The notes under the pieces were generated by a model. That model made no database searches. It worked only from the letters and a program-made list of their open reading frames with translations, and was not told the DNA's origin. A stretch of DNA of 64,000 nucleotides from Corynebacterium kefirresidentii (GTDB lineage Bacteria; Actinomycetota; Actinomycetes; Mycobacteriales; Mycobacteriaceae), in assembly GCA_002154655.1 (NCBI GenBank), contig NGUZ01000001.1:496001-560000 (forward strand), read 5' to 3'. Of this stretch, positions 27,992 through 37,140 are shown one piece after another. The translations under genes and the position numbers were made by a program. Position 1 is the first letter of the stretch; each line of letters begins with the position of its first letter.

Positions 27992-29038
27992 TTAAGACTC
28001 CTTCTTCAGGTGCGGGGTGTCCACGAACTGGAGGCCGTGGCCGGTGGCAGAGGCGGCGACGAAGGTGCCATTGTTAAGTACGGCAATGTTTTGTGCATCT
28101 GGCACGGTAGAGATATCTCCGCGCAGTTCCGGAACACCTTTATTTATCTCATAGGCATGAGCCTTGTTCGTATCCGTGGCGCTGACCCACGCCAGGTTGT
28201 GCTCCTTGTCCCAAGCTACGCCCCATGGGGTGCCATTGACGTTGCCGTATTGGTGCAGGCGAACGACATCATCGGAAGTGTAGATAGCCAAGCGTCTGCC
28301 CTCAGTATCGGAGGCAAGAACAACGCCATTGTCGCCCACCGCGATGCTTCCTACACCCTGACCCACGCGCAGTCGACCGCCCGCGCGATCATTAGTCCAA
28401 TCCACGTTTTGAATGGTGGAATCCTCGCGGTGAATGCGTACCACTCCATCATCACCCGTGGAATTGGGCGCGGCTAATAGCTGGTCCGAGCCGGCTTCGA
28501 CCTCGATGTCACCTTCGCGTTTGCCGTCTTTATAAATGCCAACGGTGCTGGAATCGGCTGAGGTAGCAAAGATCTCGCCGCTGGAAAGCTGGGTGGCAGC
28601 AGTAACAGGAGTCTCCTCCTCCATACGGACCTCCTCGGGAGAATCCGGGGAAGAGGGATCGATGAGCAGGACCTTTTCCGGGCAGGCCAGTACAAAGCCC
28701 GACGACGATGAACTTAGATCGCCGCACTCCGCAGAAATGTCTAAAGCAGTTGCCTTATGGCCCGCAAACTCATTCTGGCTGCCGATAAGGAGCTGGTCCT
28801 TAGTGCGCACCGCAAGCGAGTTATCGACAGCAGCAAGGTCTGTGATGTCTTCCTTAAGGTCTACGACGGTGCCTTCCGGGTCTGCCTTGGCGGGCGAGGC
28901 CGCCGGGGTGGCATTGCCCTTGACCGCGGTTTCCGGATCGGCGCCCACGCCCACATCGGGCTGGCAGGCGGCCAGTGCGGTGGCGCTAAGCGCCAGCAAA
29001 CTAGAAAAGATCAGTGCGGAGCCGGATTGAGATTTCAC
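27992..29038 (-). CDS. lppL: LppL-like lipoprotein with beta-propeller repeats
   Basis: A 348-residue predicted lipoprotein. The signal peptide ends in a lipobox, ALAAC, with the lipid-bearing Cys near residue 25. The mature part contains repeated blocks of beta strands ending in Asp/Gly-rich turns (for example [16 protein letters not shown] and [18 protein letters not shown]), as in a seven-bladed propeller. M. tuberculosis LppL (Rv2138) also sits beside pyrD. Function is unknown. The GTG start has a TAGGAT element 8 nt upstream and no ribosome-binding site. Confidence 0.85.
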   Translation of the reverse strand: MKSQSGSALIFSSLLALSATALAACQPDVGVGADPETAVKGNATPAASPAKADPEGTVVDLKEDITDLAAVDNSLAVRTKDQLLIGSQNEFAGHKATALDISAECGDLSSSSSGFVLACPEKVLLIDPSSPDSPEEVRMEEETPVTAATQLSSGEIFATSADSSTVGIYKDGKREGDIEVEAGSDQLLAAPNSTGDDGVVRIHREDSTIQNVDWTNDRAGGRLRVGQGVGSIAVGDNGVVLASDTEGRRLAIYTSDDVVRLHQYGNVNGTPWGVAWDKEHNLAWVSATDTNKAHAYEINKGVPELRGDISTVPDAQNIAVLNNGTFVAASATGHGLQFVDTPHLKKES

Positions 29039-29046
29039 GGCTTCTA

Positions 29047-29052
29047 ATCCTA
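29047..29052 (-). promoter_or_regulatory. -10 element for the lppL-pyrD operon
   Basis: TAGGAT on the minus strand, 8 nt before the GTG at 29038. Confidence 0.5.
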
Positions 29053-29091
29053 ACAGCGCGCGTTATAAAAACTCGAAGTCGTCTTCCGCTG

Positions 29092-29097
29092 TAGTGT
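29092..29097 (+). promoter_or_regulatory. uppP: -10 element for uppP
   Basis: TAGTGT lies 7 nt before the GTG at 29105. It supports that start over the GTG at 29096. Confidence 0.5.
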
Positions 29098-29104
29098 GAA
29101 GCAG

Positions 29105-29959
29105 GTGATTTCTAATACCGCAACTGACGCTGTTTCTTGGGCGCAGGTCATTGTTTTGTCGATCGTGCAGGGGCTGACGGAGTTTCTTCCGGTAAGTTCC
29201 TCCGGTCACCTGCGCATTGTTTCCGAGCTTTTTTGGGGCAAGGACGCCGGCGCTTCCTTTACCGCCGTTATTCAGCTAGGTACGGAGCTGGCTGTGCTGG
29301 TTTATTTTGCTCCCATGATTTGGCAGATACTTACCGGTTGGTTCCGCGGCTGGACCGATAAGTCCTCTCGTGGCCAGGACTGGCGCATGGGTTGGATGGT
29401 TATCGTTGGCTCTATTCCCATTGGAATCATCGGCTACGCCTTCGAAGATGCAATCCGCGGAGCCCTGCGCAACCTGTGGATCACCGCCGCCATGCTGATT
29501 GTTTTCTCTTTTGTATTTATCGCCGCAGAAAAGTTGGGGAAAAAAGAGCGTGGCTTTGAGCAGTTGACTATGAAAGACGCTATCGTGATGGGCCTGTGCC
29601 AGTGCCTGGCGCTCATACCAGGTGTTTCTCGCTCCGGCGGCACCATCTCTGGTGGTTTGTTCTTGGGGCTGGACCGCGAGGTGGCCACGCGCTTTAGCTT
29701 TTTGCTTGCCATTCCAGCAGTCCTGGCTTCGGGGCTTTTCTCGCTTCCCGACGCCTTTTCTCCCGCAGCCGGCCAATCCGCTACCGGTCTGCAGCTCTTG
29801 GTTGGCACTGGCATCGCCTTTGCCTTGGGCTACGCCTCCATTGCGTGGTTGCTGAAGTTCGTGGGTAACCACTCCTTCTCGTGGTTTGCCGCATACCGCA
29901 TACCCGTTGGTGTACTGGTAATGCTTCTCTTGGCATTGGGAGTCCTACAGCCGCTTTAA
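29105..29959 (+). CDS. uppP: Undecaprenyl-diphosphatase
   Basis: An integral membrane phosphatase that recycles undecaprenyl diphosphate for cell-wall synthesis and gives intrinsic bacitracin resistance. Both family motifs are present: [16 protein letters not shown] (about residues 18-33) and [17 protein letters not shown] (about 173-189). Seven to eight hydrophobic segments are seen. I use GTG 29105, 7 nt after TAGTGT; GTG 29096 adds three residues. It diverges from the lppL-pyrD operon, as in mycobacteria. Confidence 0.95.
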   Translation: MISNTATDAVSWAQVIVLSIVQGLTEFLPVSSSGHLRIVSELFWGKDAGASFTAVIQLGTELAVLVYFAPMIWQILTGWFRGWTDKSSRGQDWRMGWMVIVGSIPIGIIGYAFEDAIRGALRNLWITAAMLIVFSFVFIAAEKLGKKERGFEQLTMKDAIVMGLCQCLALIPGVSRSGGTISGGLFLGLDREVATRFSFLLAIPAVLASGLFSLPDAFSPAAGQSATGLQLLVGTGIAFALGYASIAWLLKFVGNHSFSWFAAYRIPVGVLVMLLLALGVLQPL

Positions 29960-29971
29960 CAAGCACCGCGT

Positions 29972-29977
29972 TACTAT
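29972..29977 (+). promoter_or_regulatory. mshC: -10 element for mshC
   Basis: TACTAT lies 7 nt before the ATG at 29985. Confidence 0.6.
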
Positions 29978-29984
29978 GGTGGCT

Positions 29985-31223
29985 ATGCAATCTTGGCCAT
30001 TACCTCCTTTCCGCCCTGTGCCCGGTGAAGCGGCGCAGCTGCGCTTGTACGATTCCGCGAATCAAACCATCGCTCCCGTAGAGGTCGCAGGGGATACCGC
30101 CACCATGTACGTGTGTGGCATTACGCCCTATGACTCCACCCACCTGGGCCATGCCGCGACATACTTGACGTTTGACCTTATCTACCGCGCCTTTTTGGAC
30201 GCCGGAAAGAAGGTCCACTACGTACAAAACATCACCGATGTCGATGATCCACTGTTTGAGCGCGCCGAACGCGATGGGGTGGACTGGCGCGAGCTCGGTA
30301 CGTCTCAGATTGAGCTTTTCCGCTCCGATATGGAGTTGCTCTCCGTCTTTCCGCCGCAAGATTATGTCGGCGCCATGGAGGCCGTCGATGAAATCGTGGA
30401 GATGGTCCAGAAGCTTCTTGACGCTGGTGCGGCCTACGTCGTAGATGATCCCGAACACCCGGATATCTACGCCTCCATCGAGGCCACCGAGCAGTTTGGA
30501 TACGAGTCCAATTATTCTGCGGCTGAGATGCAGACCTTCTTTGCAGAACGCGGCGGCGATCCAGACCGCCCAGGAAAGAAGAACCCGCTTGATGCACTCA
30601 TCTGGCGCGCTCACCGCGAGGGTGAGCCCGCTTGGGAATCGCCCTTTGGTCCTGGCCGTCCGGGCTGGCATATTGAATGCTCCGCTATCGCCACCAATCG
30701 TTTAGGTTCCACCTTTGATATCCAAGGTGGCGGCAGTGACTTGAAGTTCCCGCACCACGAATTTTCCGCCGCCCACGCCGAGGCGGCCCTGGGCGTGGAC
30801 CGCATGGCAAAGTTTTATGTACACACAGGCATGATCGGCCTCGACGGGGTCAAGATGTCTAAGTCCTTGGGCAACCTTGTCTTCGTCCACAAGCTAGTAG
30901 GAGCAGGCGAGGAACCTTCCGCTATCCGCCTGGGCGTCTTCGCTGGGCATTACCGCGATGAGCGGGATTGGTCGGATGAAGTGCTCAAAGAGGCAAAGCA
31001 CCGGCTGTCCGCGTGGCGGGAAGCAGTGGCTACGCCAGGAAGCATGGCGGGGGCGCAAGGGGTCGTCGCCAAGCTGCGCGCGGCGATCGCCAATGACCTC
31101 GATACCCCGGCGGCGCTGGCCGCTGTGGATGAGTGGTCGCAGGCTGAGCGTGGCATAGACGAAGAAGGAGCGGGCGATTTGGTCCGCACTGCACTAAATT
31201 CACTCCTCGGCGTGCAGGTTTAG
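29985..31223 (+). CDS. mshC: MshC, cysteine:glucosaminyl-inositol ligase (mycothiol)
   Basis: Ligates L-cysteine to GlcN-inositol in mycothiol synthesis, using ATP. It is a CysRS paralogue: zinc-type C44 in [14 protein letters not shown] at 53-56 (HIGH motif) and KMSKS from K290. The MshC-specific [17 protein letters not shown] distinguishes it from CysS. It lacks the C-terminal anticodon-binding domain of CysRS. Length 412 aa. Start at ATG 29985 follows the TACTAT hexamer; an ATG three codons upstream overlaps that element. Confidence 0.96.
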   Translation: MQSWPLPPFRPVPGEAAQLRLYDSANQTIAPVEVAGDTATMYVCGITPYDSTHLGHAATYLTFDLIYRAFLDAGKKVHYVQNITDVDDPLFERAERDGVDWRELGTSQIELFRSDMELLSVFPPQDYVGAMEAVDEIVEMVQKLLDAGAAYVVDDPEHPDIYASIEATEQFGYESNYSAAEMQTFFAERGGDPDRPGKKNPLDALIWRAHREGEPAWESPFGPGRPGWHIECSAIATNRLGSTFDIQGGGSDLKFPHHEFSAAHAEAALGVDRMAKFYVHTGMIGLDGVKMSKSLGNLVFVHKLVGAGEEPSAIRLGVFAGHYRDERDWSDEVLKEAKHRLSAWREAVATPGSMAGAQGVVAKLRAAIANDLDTPAALAAVDEWSQAERGIDEEGAGDLVRTALNSLLGVQV

Positions 31224-31247
31224 CCAAGATAGGGCAGTATCTACAGC

Positions 31248-31631
31248 ATGAGCATTCGCGCCGATTTCCAGCCCACCGTAGATGAGTTCATAAGTGACCT
31301 GAAGTCCTTCGCCACCGGCGATTACCTCAAAGAGGAGGAAAAGGAGTTCTGGGAGGCTCCGTTTGACGCCAGCGTCCTTCCGGAGCTGCGCGGTCACCTT
31401 GAGAATATGCTCGATGGGCTGGATGCCCTTCCGGACGATCCAGATGGCCCGCAGCTGGCAACCGTGTTGTCCAAAACCGTTCGCGCGCTGGCCGATTTTA
31501 ATCGTGCCCAGCACGACGCTGTTCTCGAGCCGGAAGAGAAGGAAGAGCTTTCTGAGCTTATCTACAACGCCTGCGCGGCAACTGGAGCAGATGACGAAGC
31601 TCTATCGCACATTCCAGAACTAGACTTTTAG
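31248..31631 (+). CDS. Conserved hypothetical acidic protein
   Basis: A 127-residue acidic protein (rich in Glu and Asp), predicted mainly helical with no Cys except one near residue 108, and no membrane segment. I do not recognise a family. Two helical blocks (about 8-65 and 75-125) are separated by DDPDGPQ. It starts 24 nt after mshC on the same strand; CAGTAT 7 nt before the ATG is a weak -10 candidate. Confidence 0.75.
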   Translation: MSIRADFQPTVDEFISDLKSFATGDYLKEEEKEFWEAPFDASVLPELRGHLENMLDGLDALPDDPDGPQLATVLSKTVRALADFNRAQHDAVLEPEEKEELSELIYNACAATGADDEALSHIPELDF

Positions 31632-31746
31632 TTCTTGTCCTCCCGCTTTTTAAGCGCCGGCCCGCGGCATAATCGCAGCCTGGCGCTTACTTCTGTGCCC
31701 TTAGCGCATGGTCGGTTTCACCACACAGCCTTTTTAAAGAGAAAGT

Positions 31747-31752
31747 TAGTTT
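31747..31752 (+). promoter_or_regulatory. -10 element for the HAD phosphatase gene
   Basis: TAGTTT lies 7 nt before the GTG at 31760. Confidence 0.5.
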
Positions 31753-31759
31753 TAGTCTC

Positions 31760-32476
31760 GTGCAGCACCCCGAAGCCGTTTCTGGTCTGACAAAACCCGC
31801 CGCCATTTTCTGGGACATGGATGGCACGCTCACCAATTCGGAGCCGCTTTGGGCGGAGGCAACGTTTTATCTCTCGGAGCTCCTGGGGAAGCGTTTAACT
31901 CCCACCCAACGCCTTGCCACTGTGGGGGCGACTTTTGAGACGACTTTGGGGATCTGCGCAGATAATGCGGGCGTGACACTGCAGTCCGGTGACAGCGATC
32001 GATATCGCGCTCGGATGTTTGACTATGTCAAAGGGCTCTTCGCTCGCAAGCTGGAGATTTTTCCCGGCATTCCTGCGTTGCTGCATGAGCTGAAGGCGGA
32101 TGGCGTGCCAATGATGGTGACGACTAATACCGAGCGCAACGTCGCCGATGCCGCCATTAGCGCGTTGGGGCGGCAGTACTTTGTCGATACCATTTGCGGG
32201 GATGAAGTACCTTCCGGGAAACCTGCACCGGATATGTACCGCGAAGCGGCCCGCCGCATCGGAGCAAAACCTGCGGATTGCTTGGTATTTGAAGATTCCG
32301 CGACGGGAATGCGCGCCGCAGTTGATGCTGGCTGTGTAGTCATCGGCTTGCCCGAAGATGACGAGGTGGAGGTTCCGCCGGAGGTCACCGAGGTCTCCCA
32401 GCTCCGCAACTCGCGGCACCTCGCCGGTGCTCGGGCCTCCGAGGTCTATGAGTGGTTCAGCAAGATTTCGGAATAG
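31760..32476 (+). CDS. HAD-superfamily hydrolase (beta-phosphoglucomutase/phosphatase-like)
   Basis: A 238-residue HAD phosphatase or phosphomutase of subfamily I. The nucleophile motif DMDGT has D19 and D21; motif II is MVTTNTERN, motif III the lysine in PSGKPAPDMY, and motif IV VFEDSATGMRAA. A helical cap lies between residues 30 and 100. Position just before hisE and hisG recalls phosphatases placed near his genes, but the substrate is not clear. The GTG start follows TAGTTT by 7 nt. Confidence 0.9.
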   Translation: MQHPEAVSGLTKPAAIFWDMDGTLTNSEPLWAEATFYLSELLGKRLTPTQRLATVGATFETTLGICADNAGVTLQSGDSDRYRARMFDYVKGLFARKLEIFPGIPALLHELKADGVPMMVTTNTERNVADAAISALGRQYFVDTICGDEVPSGKPAPDMYREAARRIGAKPADCLVFEDSATGMRAAVDAGCVVIGLPEDDEVEVPPEVTEVSQLRNSRHLAGARASEVYEWFSKISE

Positions 32477-32534
32477 CAGTAGAACTTTAAGGTTTTACTA
32501 CATTCTCTAACTACCTGTGGAACAATAGGTAAGC

Positions 32535-32798
32535 GTGAAGAACTTTGATTCCCTTTTTGCTGAATTATCCGAAAAAGCTGCCCAGCGCCCCGCTGGTTCT
32601 GGCACCGTTGCCGCATTGGATAAAGGCGAGCATCACATCGGCAAAAAGATCATCGAAGAAGCCGGGGAGGTGTGGATCGCCGCAGAGTATCAGTCTGATG
32701 CTGAGCTAGCAGAAGAAATGTCTCAGCTGCTCTATTGGACTCAGGTCATGATGCTCAAGCGGGGGCTTACCCCAGAAGATATCTACAACTACCTTTAA
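32535..32798 (+). CDS. hisE: Phosphoribosyl-ATP pyrophosphatase
   Basis: Catalyses the second step of histidine synthesis, PR-ATP to PR-AMP. The 87-residue all-alpha MazG-like fold carries [21 protein letters not shown] with the acidic metal-binding residues (about 34-54). The start is GTG 32535 and hisG begins 30 nt after the stop, the usual actinobacterial pair. Confidence 0.96.
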   Translation: MKNFDSLFAELSEKAAQRPAGSGTVAALDKGEHHIGKKIIEEAGEVWIAAEYQSDAELAEEMSQLLYWTQVMMLKRGLTPEDIYNYL

Positions 32799-32827
32799 AC
32801 AGCGCCCCACGGGACGGAAGGATCCGC

Positions 32828-33673
32828 ATGATAAAAATTGCTGTACCGAACAAAGGCTCACTGTCAGAATCCGCCGTGGACATTCTTTCAGAGGCCGGCT
32901 ACAAGGGGCGTGGACATTCCAAAACACTCAACGTGGTTGATGCGGATAACGGGGTTGAGTTTTTCTTCTTAAGGCCCAAAGATATCGCCATCTATGTCGC
33001 CCGCGGTGTTTTGGATCTGGGTATTACCGGTCGCGATTTAGCTCTCGACTCAAAGACAAGCTTTGATGAGGTTCTGCCATTAGGGTTTGGAGGATCTACT
33101 TTTCGCTATGCAGCCCCGCAGGGGGAGGAGTGGGATATCTCTCACCTGGATGGTCGCCGGATCGCGACCTCTTACCCGAATCTTGTCCGTGCGAACCTTG
33201 CCGAGCATGGAATTGAGGCCGATGTTATTCGGCTAGACGGAGCGGTAGAGATCTCCATCCGGTTAGGCGTTGCCGATGTCATTGCTGATGTCGTGTCAAC
33301 TGGTACTACCCTGCGCCAACAAGGGTTGGCGCCGTTCGGCGAGCCGATCATTGAGTCCGAGGCCGTAGTAATCAAGCGCACAGGGGTAGAAGTTAGCGAA
33401 GAAGAGCAGGTGGTGCTCGACCGCATGCAGGGAATTTTGCACGCTCGCACCTATTTGATGATCGATTACAACATCGCGCAATCCAATCTCGATGCGGCTG
33501 CTGGTACTACTCCCGGGTTAACCGGTCCTACGGTCTCACCTTTGGCGCGTGAGGGCTGGGTGGCGGTGCGCGCGATGGTTCCCAAGAAAAACGCCAACCA
33601 AGTCATGGACCGGCTTTCCCAACTCGGCGCAGAGGCGATCTTGGCTTCTGATTTACGCATCGCCCGCTTTTAG
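32828..33673 (+). CDS. hisG: ATP phosphoribosyltransferase (long form)
   Basis: First, feedback-controlled step of histidine synthesis. The 281-residue length and a C-terminal ACT-like regulatory domain (about residues 205-281) mark the long form, which does not need HisZ. The PRPP-binding segment VSTGTTLRQQG is near residue 157. Start ATG 32828 has GGAAGGAT upstream; a frame running in from hisE adds unrelated residues. Confidence 0.96.
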   Translation: MIKIAVPNKGSLSESAVDILSEAGYKGRGHSKTLNVVDADNGVEFFFLRPKDIAIYVARGVLDLGITGRDLALDSKTSFDEVLPLGFGGSTFRYAAPQGEEWDISHLDGRRIATSYPNLVRANLAEHGIEADVIRLDGAVEISIRLGVADVIADVVSTGTTLRQQGLAPFGEPIIESEAVVIKRTGVEVSEEEQVVLDRMQGILHARTYLMIDYNIAQSNLDAAAGTTPGLTGPTVSPLAREGWVAVRAMVPKKNANQVMDRLSQLGAEAILASDLRIARF

Positions 33674-33783
33674 GGGGAGCGAATTTTCTGGGTCGGCCCA
33701 AATAGATTCAGTCGTGGCTAACATTAGCGCTTGAGGTTACTCATCCGAATATAAGTCTCGACAGGCAAAGGAGCCGAGCCATC

Positions 33784-35343
33784 ATGGCAAAGTCCTCTAA
33801 GAAAGAAGAAAAGGACACCAAGTCTGCAGCAAAGGACGTGAAGAAGAAGGAAGCTGATACTTCCACTCACGCTGCACAGCAGAAGGTGGCCGAACAGAAG
33901 GCACCTAAGAACTCCAGCAAGAAGACTCGTACCGAGACCGACCTTCTTGGCTCCTTGGAAGTTCCAGCGGACGCTTACTACGGTGTGCACACCGTTCGCG
34001 CCATGGAAAACTTTCAGATTTCTTACGTGACCATCAACACCATCCCGCACTTCATTCGCGGCATGGTCCAGGTCAAGAAGGCGGCTGCCATGGCAAACCG
34101 TCGCCTTCACGTGTTGCCTAAGAAGAAGGCCGAAGCCATCATCTGGGCCTGTGACCAGATCCTGGAAGAGGGCCGCTGCATGGACCAGTTCCCACTGGAC
34201 GTTTTCCAGGGTGGTGCTGGTACCTCGCTGAACATGAATACCAACGAGGTCGTTGCCAACCTCGCTCTGGAATACCTTGGTGAGGAGAAGGGCTCTTATG
34301 ACATCATCAACCCCAATGATGATGTGAACATGTCCCAGTCCACCAACGATGCTTACCCGACCGGTTTCCGCTTGGGTCTGCATGCAGCGGTTGATCACCT
34401 CATCGAGCGCATGGATGGCCTGCGCGCCGCGTTCCAGGACAAGGGCAATGAATTCCAGGACATCCTGAAGATGGGCCGTACCCAGCTCCAGGACGCTGTT
34501 CCGATGACCTTGGGCGATGAGTTCAAGGGCTTTGCCAATAACCTGAACGAGGAGCAAGCATTGCTGCGCGATGCTCAGCGCCGCCTGCTGGAGATCAACC
34601 TGGGTGCAACCGCAATCGGCACCGGCGTAAACACCCCTGCCGGCTACCGCCACCAGGTCACCGCAGCCTTGTCTGAGGTTACGGGCTTGGAAATGAAGAC
34701 CGCACGCGATCTCATTGAAGCAACCTCTGACTGTGGTGCTTACGTGCTGCTGCACGCAACCATCAAGCGCGCAGCGATGAAGCTCGCCAAGATTTGTAAT
34801 GACCTGCGCCTGCTGTCCTCCGGCCCTCGCGCTGGCCTGGCTGAGATTAATCTGCCAGCCCGCCAGGCTGGCTCCTCCATCATGCCGGGTAAGGTAAACC
34901 CGGTTATCCCGGAGGTTGTCAACCAGACCTGCTTCAAGATCTTCGGCAATGACCACGTCGTCACCATGGCCGCTGAGGCAGGCCAGCTGCAGCTAAACGT
35001 CATGGAGCCGGTCATCGGCGAAGCACTGTTCCAGTCCATTCGTATCATGGGCAACGCCGTCGATGCGCTGCACGAAAAGTGCGTCACGGGCATCACCGCC
35101 AACGCGGATGTGTGCCGCGCCTACGTAGAAAACTCCATTGGTATCGTCACCTACCTGAATCCGTTCATCGGCCACCACAATGGTGATTTGATCGCTAAGG
35201 AGTCCTTGGAGACCGGCAAGGGCGTCAAGGAACTCGTCCTAGAGAAGGGCCTGCTGGATGAAGCAACCTTGAACAAGGTTCTGTCCGTAGAAAACCTCAT
35301 GCACCCAGAGTTCCGAGGCCAGCTCTTCATCGACGAAGACTAA
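33784..35343 (+). CDS. aspA: Aspartate ammonia-lyase (aspartase)
   Basis: Converts L-aspartate to fumarate and ammonia. The fumarase/aspartase signature [11 protein letters not shown] is present near residue 358. The N-terminal ~50 residues (rich in Lys, Ser and Ala; [18 protein letters not shown]) are absent from enterobacterial AspA; the core then begins [19 protein letters not shown] similar but different extension occurs in C. glutamicum AspA. The start has AAAGGAG at 9 nt. The Dcu transporter follows after a strong terminator, suggesting aspartate-to-fumarate metabolism. Confidence 0.96.
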   Translation: MAKSSKKEEKDTKSAAKDVKKKEADTSTHAAQQKVAEQKAPKNSSKKTRTETDLLGSLEVPADAYYGVHTVRAMENFQISYVTINTIPHFIRGMVQVKKAAAMANRRLHVLPKKKAEAIIWACDQILEEGRCMDQFPLDVFQGGAGTSLNMNTNEVVANLALEYLGEEKGSYDIINPNDDVNMSQSTNDAYPTGFRLGLHAAVDHLIERMDGLRAAFQDKGNEFQDILKMGRTQLQDAVPMTLGDEFKGFANNLNEEQALLRDAQRRLLEINLGATAIGTGVNTPAGYRHQVTAALSEVTGLEMKTARDLIEATSDCGAYVLLHATIKRAAMKLAKICNDLRLLSSGPRAGLAEINLPARQAGSSIMPGKVNPVIPEVVNQTCFKIFGNDHVVTMAAEAGQLQLNVMEPVIGEALFQSIRIMGNAVDALHEKCVTGITANADVCRAYVENSIGIVTYLNPFIGHHNGDLIAKESLETGKGVKELVLEKGLLDEATLNKVLSVENLMHPEFRGQLFIDED

Positions 35344-35390
35344 GCCCACAGCGCTTTAGGAGCAGCAGGGCAAAGTGCCCGCGCAGTAGG

Positions 35391-35458
35391 CCCCCGCAGT
35401 TGCCGCCACTTTTACTTCACATGGAAGTAAAAGCAGGCGGAGGCTGCGGGGGTTTGTG
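35391..35458 (+). terminator. Terminator after aspA
   Basis: CCCCCGCAG (35391-35399) pairs with CTGCGGGGG (35444-35452), with an inner ACTTTTACTTC/GAAGTAAAAG stem; TTTG follows. Confidence 0.85.
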
Positions 35459-35695
35459 CATGGTCAAGGAGCACTATTCACATTCATCTTTTATTCCCTT
35501 GTACAGGGACAATGCGTTTAAAATACCGGTCATTTTATAGCGAAATCCGTAAATTATGTGGGAATCAACACAAACAGGCAGTTTGAATGAATAAATCACC
35601 ACAGCGGGTGCAAAATAGAAGTTGTTGAGGACGGCATGCACTCTTTATGGAGATGCGTGCCCATAGTTTGCATAGAGAGCGTATGGAGTACGTCC
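35459..35695 (+). promoter_or_regulatory. Upstream region of the Dcu transporter with a GlxR-like site
   Basis: AT-rich spacer with TGTGG-GAATCA-ACACA at 35557-35572, matching 8 of 10 conserved positions of the GlxR site TGTGA-N6-TCACA. No other clear motif was seen; a frame from 35636 probably starts too early. Confidence 0.35.
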
Positions 35696-37003
35696 ATGGT
35701 TATTGTTCATATAGTCATCGTTCTCGCGGCCATCGTTTTGGGCGCGAGAATTGGATCAATTGGCATCGGTATGGCCGGCGGCCTCGGCGTGTTGGCGCTT
35801 GGTCTCACCGGTGTTCCCATTACTAGGGAAGATATCCCCTTCGATGTTATCGGCATCATCATGACCGTCATCGCCGCTATCGCAGCAATGCAGCGAGCTG
35901 GCGGTATGGACTATTTGGTGCACATTGCGGAGAAGTTCCTGCGCAAAAACCCAAAGCGGATCACGTTCTACGCGCCAATTGTTACGTGGCTAATGACGGT
36001 TCTCGCCGGCACCGGGCACACTGCGTTTTCTACTTTGCCGGTTATCGTCGAGGTGGCCAAAGAAGGTAAGGTTCGTCCTTCGCGCCCGCTATCTATCGCG
36101 GTAGTCGCCTCTCAGATGGCAATCTGTGCTTCGCCTATTTCGGCAGCCGTGGTGTTGCTCGCTAGTCTGCTAGAGCCGACTGGGGTGGGCTATTTGCAGG
36201 TACTGGCGGTCGTTATTCCGGCAACGTTCTTGTCTATCTTCCCAGCTGCCTGGGTAGCTAATAAGTTTGGCAAAGAGCTTGAGGATGATCCGGTTTACTT
36301 GGAGCGCAAGGCACAAGGCCTGGTCAAGGAACCACTCGGCGCAGGGAACTACTCTCCGCAGAAGGGTGCCAAGGCTTCTGTTCTCGTGTTCTTGGTAGCC
36401 ATCATCATCGTGATGGCGTGGGCCACCCTGACCTCGGAGCAGGTCGGGCTTATCACCGACCCGACCCTTCCACGTAATGAAGCCATTATGACGGTCATGC
36501 TCACCGCTGCCACCATCATCGTTATGATGACCAAGGTCCCGGCTGGAGATGTTTTGAATACCCCGGTCTTCAAGTCCGGTATGTCCGCATGTATTTGTGT
36601 GCTAGGCGTGGCTTGGCTGGGCACCAGCCTTATCAACCACTACATGGACGATATTCAGTCTCTGGCTGGCAGCGTTATCGAATCTTCGCCGTGGCTGCTC
36701 GCAGTGGTACTATTCTTCGCTGCAGCGTTGCTGTACTCGCAGGCAGCTACGACCAAGGCCCTTATGCCGGCAGCCCTTGCCCTGGGAGTAAGCCCCATTA
36801 CCGCAGTCGCTGCCTTCCCGGCGGTGTCCGCTCTGTTTATCCTGCCGACTTACCCAACCTTGTTGGCAGCAGTGGAGATGGACGATACCGGCTCGACTCG
36901 TATCGGCAAGGCCGTATTCAACCACCCATTCCTGATCCCAGGTACGGTCAGCATCGTGCTCTCGGTCCTCTTAGGCTATGCATTCGGTTTCGTCTTCCTA
37001 TAA
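35696..37003 (+). CDS. dcuB: Anaerobic C4-dicarboxylate transporter (Dcu family)
   Basis: A 435-residue membrane protein with 10-12 hydrophobic segments, matching DcuA/DcuB: GGIGL-like GGLGVLALG, the segment ASPISAAVV, GHTAFSTLPVI and C-terminal ILPTYPTLLAAVE-D-GSTRIGKAVFNHPFLIPG. Such carriers exchange aspartate or fumarate for succinate. I use ATG 35696 with GGAG 7 nt upstream; a frame from 35636 adds 20 unlikely residues. With AspA just upstream it could feed fumarate respiration. Whether it is DcuA- or DcuB-like cannot be settled by eye. Confidence 0.9.
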   Translation: MVIVHIVIVLAAIVLGARIGSIGIGMAGGLGVLALGLTGVPITREDIPFDVIGIIMTVIAAIAAMQRAGGMDYLVHIAEKFLRKNPKRITFYAPIVTWLMTVLAGTGHTAFSTLPVIVEVAKEGKVRPSRPLSIAVVASQMAICASPISAAVVLLASLLEPTGVGYLQVLAVVIPATFLSIFPAAWVANKFGKELEDDPVYLERKAQGLVKEPLGAGNYSPQKGAKASVLVFLVAIIIVMAWATLTSEQVGLITDPTLPRNEAIMTVMLTAATIIVMMTKVPAGDVLNTPVFKSGMSACICVLGVAWLGTSLINHYMDDIQSLAGSVIESSPWLLAVVLFFAAALLYSQAATTKALMPAALALGVSPITAVAAFPAVSALFILPTYPTLLAAVEMDDTGSTRIGKAVFNHPFLIPGTVSIVLSVLLGYAFGFVFL

Positions 37004-37029
37004 CTAGAGGAAGTTAAAACCATCCCCAA

Positions 37030-37052
37030 GGCGCCCTTCAGGGCGCCTTTTT
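37030..37052 (+). terminator. Terminator after the Dcu gene
   Basis: GGCGCCC-TTCA-GGGCGCC followed by TTTTT: a textbook intrinsic terminator. Confidence 0.95.
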
Positions 37053-37128
37053 GGTTGCAGTATCAGCGGGAAACTTAATCCATTTCACTTTCTTGTCTAA
37101 ATGAGCCCTATTTAACTCAACCGCTCGG

Positions 37129-37134
37129 TAGGCT
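37129..37134 (+). promoter_or_regulatory. fhs: -10 element for fhs
   Basis: TAGGCT lies 6 nt before the ATG at 37141. Confidence 0.5.
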
Positions 37135-37140
37135 TAGGTC

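Noticed and set aside
37004..37140. THF riboswitch before fhs
   Set aside because: The gap holds only a terminator and a leaderless-type promoter; too little room and no matching motifs.
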